This document shows, in pieces, positions 57,961 to 64,000 of a stretch of 64,000 nt of DNA. A program made the translations under genes and the position numbers. The stretch is from Cymbidium sinense (Eukaryota > Streptophyta > Magnoliopsida > Asparagales > Orchidaceae), in NCBI GenBank assembly GCA_021442155.1, contig CM038214.1:313131001-313195000 (forward strand). The letters run 5' to 3'. Under the pieces are notes generated by a model that was not told the DNA's origin, searched no databases, and saw only the letters and a program-made list of their open reading frames with translations. The stretch's first letter is position 1; the number at the start of each line of letters is the position of its first letter.

Positions 57961-59648
57961 CTAAAAAAATAAAAATATGTTCTTACCGATTAGATTAATT
58001 TATAAAGTAAGAAAACAAAACTAACTAAATACTAAACTAATAATAAAACTGACTAAATAATAAAACACCTAAATAAAAAATTAATAATTACTAATTAATA
58101 AATAACTAATTAACTAATAACTAAATAAAACAAAACTAACTAAATAACAAAACCTAAAAAAATAAAAAATAAAACCTAAACCTAAAAAATAAAATAAAAA
58201 TAAAACTAAACTAAAAAATGAACCTAATCCTAAACTTAAAATAAAAACTAAAATAAAAAATACCTAAACTAAAATAAATAAACCAAACTAAATAAAAGTA
58301 AAAAATAAACCTAAATAAAAAAATAAACTAAAATAAATAAAAAATAAATTAAATAAACTAAATAAACATAAACATATCGAATTGCTTAATTTAAAAAAAA
58401 AACCTAAACCCTAAACCCTAAACCTTAAATCCTAAACTCTAAATCCTAAACCATAATCCCTAAACCACTACCTCCCAGCTTACTTGCAGCCATGATCCTA
58501 CACTGAAACTGGGCCCTACCACTGACCTCCTAAGATCTTTGACCTGAAAGCTAATGCTGGGCCATAAACTATGACCTGACCCAAATGACCCTGATCCTGA
58601 GCCCTAAACTCCCTACCCTGGGCCCTGACTAAAGCTAAACTGAGCCCTGGGCACTAGGCCCTGCGTTAAACCACTAAACAGTATCTAAACCCAGTACTAA
58701 ACTGATCCTGACCTAAACTGAACCAAGGTGTAAAAACTAAACTCCTAAATCCTGACCCTGACCCTGGGCCTTAAACCCTGGGCCAGATAATAAACATAAA
58801 ATAAATAAAGATAAACTTAAACTAAAGAAAAGCCAAAACCTAAAATAAAAATAAAATAAACCGGACTTACACTAAAATAAATAAACTAAAAGATAAATAA
58901 AACCTAACTAAACTAAACTAAACCCTAAACAAAAAATAAAAAAATAAACTAAAACCAACTAAAAAAATAAAACCTAAAAATAAAATAAAACCTAAAACCT
59001 AAACATATTAAAATAAAATAAAAACCTAAGCCTAAACCTAAAATTAAATAAAATAGGTAAAGTAAAAAACAAACCTAAACTAAAATAAACTAAAATAAAG
59101 CTTAAAGATAAATGATCTGGACTAAAATAATAGGATAAAATAAAAATAAACCTAAAAAATAAAATAAAATATTCTAAAATAAATAAAAAATAAACTAAAT
59201 AAGCTAAACCTGGGGTTTGCTTGATTTTTTTTTAAAAAACCCTAAACAATAAACTAACTCTAAACTAAACCCTAAACCCAAACCCAGGCCCCTGACCTAA
59301 ACCTGGCTCTAATCTAACCCTAAAACAAACATTAAACTCTAAAGCTAAATCATAAAGATCCCTAACCCCTGGCTAACCCTAATCCCTAAACCCTAAAAAC
59401 CCTCTAAAGCCTAAACAGGCGTAAAGACCCAAAACCCAAAACCCAAAACCCTCAATCCCAACCTAAACCCTAAACCCTAAAAGTATAAACATTAAAACAC
59501 TAAACCCTAAACCCCAAACCTAAACCCTTAAACCTAACAACTAAACCCTAAACCCTAATCCCAAAAGCTAAAACTAAAGTTACTAAATAAATTAAAAAAT
59601 AAACTTAAACCATAAAAACTAATAAACCTAAACATAAACCTAAACCCT
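57961..59648 (+). repeat. AT-rich stretch, telomere-like tracts and satellite block between GRP copies 5 and 6
   Basis: 57961-58145 is an AT-rich stretch of taactaaat words different from the usual satellite. About 58150-58400 is standard AT-rich block ending aacatatcgaattgcttaat. About 58400-58795 is a telomere-like tract whose second half carries GC-rich look-alikes (gggccctgactaaagc). An AT-rich block follows to about 59235, ending in ggggtttgcttgatttt. A CCCTAAA tract and the shared GRP flank (gttactaaataaattaaaaa) run to 59648. No gene seen. Confidence 0.8.
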
Positions 59649-60137
59649 AAGAATGGGTAGAACCTTGACGGTAGAACATCATCGTCAACTAGGCTCTGTC
59701 TAGATCTAGTGGTGGAGGCAAAAGCGGAGGCGATGATTATCACAGTGGTGGTGGGGGATCTGGAGGTGCTGGTGGATATGGAGGTGGTGGTAAGAGCAGT
59801 GATGGTTATGGAGGTGGGAGGAGCGATTGAGGTTACAATCATGGTGGTGGTAGAGGTAGAGATCAGGGATATGATGGCGGATCCAGCTACTCGAGAGGCC
59901 AGGGTGGTTCTGATGGGAATTGAAAAAATTGAAGAACGACCAATCCGATATGATGTTTATGGAACTGTGTCATTATAGTAGAGATGGTTCTAGTTATCTA
60001 GGGTTTTTGATTTGCTCTATGCGTGCTCATTTTTTATCTATGTTGTCTCTTGTGTCTTAGAAAACTTGGTGTGTTACTTGGCTGATAAAATCAAAATGAA
60101 GAAATGTTGACTCTCAATTTGTTCCCTCTTAAAAAAA
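59649..60137 (+). pseudogene. GRP retrocopy 6: 5'-truncated glycine-rich RNA-binding protein fragment
   Basis: Same 5' breakpoint (aagaatgggtagaacc) with TAG in place of copy 4's TTG, as in copy 1. The RRM end is frameshifted (gtagaacatcatcgtcaac lacks bases against copy 4). The Gly-rich part is long and close to copy 4 but carries an in-frame TGA (gattgagg). The stop comes after ctgatgggaat, then a 3' UTR-like part ending cctcttaaaaaaa and the shared accaaaaacc. The open frames on either strand here (59555-59842 minus, 59709-59978 plus) are shadows. Confidence 0.78.
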
Positions 60138-61631
60138 CCAAAAACCCTAAACCCTAAAATAAAACCTGAACCCTAAACCTAAAACCTAAACCCTAAACCC
60201 TAAGAACCCTAAACCCTAAAATCCTAAACCCTAATCCCTAAACCCTAAAACCTAAATCCTAAACCCAAAACCCAAAACCTTAAACTCTAAAAAGCTAAAA
60301 ACCTAAACCTAAACTAAATAGAACTTAAAAATAAAATAAATAAAAAAACTTAAAGCAAAATAAAATAAATAAAATAAAATAAACTAAACTAAAAACATAA
60401 ACTAAAACCAAAACCTAAAATGAAATTAAAATAAAAATATAAACTAGACTAAAATAAAAGAAATAAAAACCTAAACTAAACTAAAAAAATAAATAACCTA
60501 AATAAAATAAATACCAAACTAAAATAAAAATAAAATAAACCTAAATTGAAATAAAATAAAAATTAAATAAAAACCTAAACCTAAAAAATAAATCAAGACA
60601 TAAAAACTAAAAATAAATAAAAAATTAAACATAAACCCTAAACTATAAAAAAAACCTAAACCTAAAATAAAAATAAAATAAACCTAAACCTAAACTAAAA
60701 TAAACAAAACTAAAATAAATAAAACCTAAACCTAAACTAAACTAAAATAATAAATAAAATAAATTAAAAATAAACTTAAACCTAAACTAAAAAATAAAAA
60801 CTAAAAATAAACCTAAAATAAAAACCTAAAACCTAAACCAAAAAATTAAAATAAAACCCTAAACCTAAACCTAATAATAAAAATAAAACCTAAACCTAAA
60901 AAATAAAATAAAAATAAAACTAAGCTAAAAAATAAACAAAACCAAAACCTAAATCTAAAAATAAACTAAAATAAAAAACCTAAACAAAAATAAATAAGTT
61001 AAACTAAATAAAATTTCAAAGTAAAATAAAATAAAATAAATAAATGAAATAATCCTAAACCTACTAATTTAATTAATTTAAAATAAAAAATAAAATAATA
61101 GAAAAACCCTAACCCTACTCTAAACCCTAAAACTAACCCTAAACCCTAAAACTAACCCTAAACCCAATACCTTAAACCTTCAATCCTAAACCCTAAATCC
61201 ACTAAACCCTAAACCCTAAAACATACAACCTAAAACCCTAAATCCTTAATCCCAAACCATTAACCTTAAACCATAAACTTTAAACCCTAAAACCTAAAAC
61301 CCTAAACCTAAGCAAAATAAAACATAAAAATAAAATAAATAAAATAACCTAAACCTAAATTAAATAATAAATAAATTAACATAAAAATCCAAACTAAAAC
61401 CTAAAGCTAAACAAAATAAAAATAAAATAAATAAAAACCTAAACCTTTATAAAAAAATAAAATAAACCTAAAAATAAGAAACCTAAATAAAATAAAAACT
61501 AAACAAAAAATAAAAATAAAATAAACCTAAAATAAAATAAAATAAAGTCTAAATAAAAACTTAAACCTAAAAAAATCTAAAAAAATAAATAATTAAACTT
61601 AAACCCTAAAGTAAAAAAATAAAACCTAAAC
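60138..61631 (+). repeat. Last telomere-like and AT-rich unit before the RTE element
   Basis: CCCTAAA tracts lie at about 60138-60315 and 61085-61315. An AT-rich block of about 770 bases between them ends in aacctactaatttaattaat. A further AT-rich stretch at 61316-61631 is cut by the RTE 3' tail. No gene seen. To the right no CCCTAAA repeat remains within the window. Confidence 0.87.
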
Positions 61632-61634
61632 TTA

Positions 61635-61652
61635 CAACAACAACAACAATAA
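61635..61652 (-). repeat. Trinucleotide 3' tail of the RTE element
   Basis: A (GTT)n-like run on the minus strand, at the boundary between the RTE 3' end and the AT-rich telomere-derived repeat. RTE-clade elements usually end in such short tandem repeats. Confidence 0.75.
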
Positions 61653-61654
61653 CA

Positions 61655-62195
61655 AGAAGCCTTAATCCCACTAGGTGGTGTCGGCTACATGAATCTTTCA
61701 TCTCCATTGTGTCCTATTATGTGTCAAATTCCCATTTAAATCAAGTATACTAAGATCATTTTTTATACATCTTAACCAAGTCTTTTTAGGTCTACCTCTA
61801 CCTTTCTTAACATAAGGCAAATCTAATGCATCTACTCTCCTAATCGGGTCATCAGACGGTCGACGCTTTATGTGGCCAAACCATCTAAGGCGACTCTCCC
61901 TAATGCATCTACTCCAAATTTTTCCTGAATATACTCATTTTGCATTCTATCTCTAAGAGTAAAGCCACTCATCCACCTAAGCATCCTCATCTCTGTAACA
62001 CTTAACTTAGTCTTATGCTTCTCTTTTATTGGCCAACATTGCACCATAAGTCATTGTCTTACCACCATCTTATAAAATTTTCCCTTAAGTTTAAGTGGAA
62101 CTTTTCTATCACATAATAGGTCAGATGCATTCCTCCACTTCAACCATCCAACTTGAATTCTATTAATAATATCTCTATCTATTTCACCATCATTT
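61655..62195 (-). pseudogene. RTE C-terminal region (post-RT)
   Basis: Minus-strand reading gives the typical RTE tail: [20 protein letters not shown] and [11 protein letters not shown] with a stop, then PIKEKHKTKLSVTEMRMLRW, MSGFTLRDRMQNEYI, FGVDALG and finally KVEVDLKRLG. Three or more stops interrupt it (for example within the stretch after RLMTRLGE). This region follows the polymerase in RTE proteins and its exact role is not established. It shows clearly that this is RTE and not L1. Confidence 0.8.
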
Positions 62196-63180
62196 TGAAT
62201 AATTGAGCCTAAATATCTGAAACACTCACTCTTATTAATGACTTGTTCACAACTCTATCACTAGAACTTCTACAACTAAAATTACACTCCATATATTCAG
62301 TTTTAGATCTACTTAAATGAAAACCTTTAAACGCTAGAGTTGACCTCCATAATTCAAGTTTTTGTTGGACTCCCTCTCTAGTCTTCTCGACAAGAAAAAT
62401 GTCATCAGCAAAAAGCATACACCAAGGTACATCTTCTTGTAAATGCATAGTAAGAACATCCATAATTAAAGTAAAAAGATAAGGGCTTAAAGTTGATCCT
62501 TGATGTAATCCAACTAAAATAGAAAAATATTTTTGTCAATCCTCGTTGTGTTTGGACACAAGTAACAGCTCTAGTATACATATCCTTAATGACTTGAATA
62601 TAACCAATATTAACACCTTTCTGTTCTAGAACTCACCAAAGAACATCTCTTGAAAATTTATCATAAGCTTTCTATACATCAATAAATATCATATGTAGAT
62701 CCTCCTTACTTTCTCTATGCTTCTCCATCAAACCCCTTAACAAATGTATAGCATCCATAGTAGATCTACTTGGCATGAAACCAAATTGATTGTGAGAAAC
62801 TTTTGTATCACATCGTAACCTATGCTCAATTACTCTCTCCCATAATTTTAATGTATGGCACATTAACTTAATTACTCTATAATTTGCACACTATTGTGCA
62901 TCACCTTTATTCTTCAAAATATGAATAAACAAACTCTTTCTCCACTCATCTGGCTTCTTTTTAGTCTTTAAAATGACATTAAAATGATTTGTAAGCCAAT
63001 AAATTCCTTGATCTCCTAAACATTTCCACACTTCTATTAGAATATTATCCGGTCCTATTGCTTTTCCACATTTCATTTTCTTTAAAGCTTCACTAACTTT
63101 AGATTTACTAATATGACAATAAAAATGAAATTCTATATTTTTGTTTAGGGTATTAAGGTTGCTAAAATCAATCTAACTTT
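62196..63180 (-). pseudogene. RTE reverse transcriptase domain, interrupted
   Basis: Minus strand, N to C: KCGKAIGPDNILIEVWKCLG (62891-63076), then KSLFIHILKNKGDAQ and a TAG, then MCHTLKLWERVIEHRLRC, QFGFMPSRSTMDAIHLLRGL and the first catalytic Asp in MIFIDV (62672-62863). A TAG follows, then KAYDKFSRDVLW. After frameshifts comes the catalytic box [16 protein letters not shown] in 62209-62463, with both Asp intact. It copies element RNA into DNA at the nicked target in active relatives. This copy is dead because of stops, though the catalytic residues survive. Confidence 0.85.
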
Positions 63181-63600
63181 CAGATCCTTCATTGAAAAGT
63201 TTATCAAAATACCTCATCCACCTATTTTCAATATCCTTTTCTAAAAAAAGCATTTTATTATTTTCATCCTTAATACACCTCACTTGAACTATGTCTTTAC
63301 TTCTCCTATCTCTTTGGTTGGCTAACTTATACATACATCTTTCACCTTCTTTGGTATACAATCTATTGTATAAATCACTGAAAGTTAAATTTTTTGCATC
63401 ATATACTGCTTTCTTAGAATCTCTACAGGCCACTTATATCTTTCCCAATTCTCTGAGTTTTTCCATCTAAACCAAGTTTTATAACAATACTTTTTATTTT
63501 TTATCTTTTCTTGCACACATTGACTCCACCACCAACTATTCTAATTAAAAGAAGCTTTTCCTTTTGATTCTCCAAGCACATCTTTAGCAACTTGCTTAAT
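63181..63600 (-). pseudogene. RTE linker between endonuclease and reverse transcriptase
   Basis: Minus-strand open stretch 63173-63433 reads ACRDSKKAVYDAKNLTFSD, then YKLANQRDRRSKDIVQVR and NRWMRYFDKLFNEG. This is the charged, alpha-helical linker of RTE proteins, where sequences of the type KLARARERRTRDLNQV are usual. Upstream parts contain a stop near 63430 and more frame changes. Confidence 0.8.
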
Positions 63601-64000
63601 TTCACTTGCTATTTTTTCCCACATAATGTTAGCTTCCTCATGAACATCCCAAATTCTAATCTCTTGTAGCTTGCTCTTAAAATATTTTTATTTGTGTTCT
63701 TTAAGTGTCCCCATCTAATTCTAGGACAATAATTTGGTTTATTTTTTCTCTTACAACCTTTCATCTTAAAATCTAAAATTAAGAATCGATGTTGGGTACT
63801 TAGATTTTCACTTGGAATGACCTTACAATCTTTACAATCTGAATGATCTATTTTTCTTATCAAAAAATAATCAATCTGTGTTTTACTAGATCCATTTTTA
63901 TAAGTAATAATATGTTCATCTTTTTTCTTAAATAAAGTGTTAGCAACTACAAAATCATAAGCTAAAGCAAAATCTAATATAGTCCTACCTTCTTCATTAG
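63601..64000 (-). pseudogene. RTE APE-type endonuclease, C-terminal part
   Basis: Minus strand from the window edge: TILDFALAYDFVVANTLF, KKKDEHIITYKNGSSKTQID, YFLIRKIDHSDCKDC and VIPSENLSTQHRFLILDF. These are the last strands of the endonuclease, with the S/TQID and final TQHR positions that correspond to the catalytic Asp and the S/T-x-H site. The frame stays open into the edge, and the catalytic N-terminal half would lie beyond 64000. In active relatives this domain nicks the target for primed reverse transcription. Confidence 0.83.

Larger units (their letters stand above)
61632..64000 (-). mobile_element. RTE-clade LINE, 3' half, running off the right edge
   Basis: Read on the minus strand, the element shows the end of an APE endonuclease, a linker, reverse transcriptase and the RTE-type C-terminal region. 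A short 3' end contains the phrase cattcatgtagccgacacc (reverse strand) and a trinucleotide tail of GTT type (acaacaacaacaataaca on +, about 61635-61652). Instead of a poly(A), this microsatellite-like tail is characteristic of RTE elements. It has the opposite orientation to every other element here. The 5' part lies beyond 64000. Several stops and frameshifts show it is inactive. Confidence 0.88.

Noticed and set aside
1..64000. tRNA, rRNA, snRNA or miRNA genes
   Set aside because: I saw no cloverleaf box A/B pattern, rRNA segment or convincing long hairpin. The low-complexity sequence would make weak matches unreliable.

Overview
The window looks like nuclear DNA of a seed plant; I cannot name the species. 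It is dominated by degenerate copies of the plant telomere motif (CCCTAAA on the + strand, i.e. TTTAGGG). The autonomous elements are plant-type L1 LINEs, with a DUF4283-like ORF1, an APE-type endonuclease, a reverse transcriptase and a plant-style C-terminal RNase H. The processed host-gene fragments resemble a plant glycine-rich RNA-binding protein (GRP7/8 type). I found no intact host gene, rRNA, tRNA or CRISPR array. The likely setting is a subtelomeric or large interstitial telomeric-repeat region.

Layout. From 1 to about 61,630 the background is one directional array. CCCTAAA-rich tracts alternate with AT-rich blocks built from CCTAAA, CTAAA and AATAAA variants. Many AT-rich blocks end in the same motif, of the form ccagtttacttaatttt-A(n). 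Four L1 loci lie in the array, all on the + strand: LINE-A (about 1752-8437, reverse transcriptase core deleted), LINE-B (about 15766-28466, a fused dimer B1+B2), LINE-C (about 30758-38414, 5'-truncated) and LINE-D (about 44022-53117, full span but rich in small indels). Six fragments of a GRP retrocopy also lie on the + strand, near 13.7, 38.5, 42.3, 53.4, 57.8 and 59.6 kb. From 61,632 to the right edge is the 3' half of a different, RTE-clade LINE on the - strand. It is the only element in the opposite orientation.

How the parts relate. The L1 machinery is the probable source of both the LINE insertions and the GRP retrocopies. Most insertions end in an A-run that passes straight into C-strand telomeric repeat, the geometry expected if an L1 endonuclease nicks TTT/A in the G-rich strand. 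The GRP copies share both 5' and 3' breakpoints and their flanks, so at least those copies spread by duplication of array segments rather than by repeated retroposition. All ORFs listed are decayed.

The most unusual candidates are the oriented telomere-like super-array with retroelements in one orientation, and a possible third reading frame (hydrophobic, shared by the L1 copies) in the 2-3.6 kb L1 3' region.
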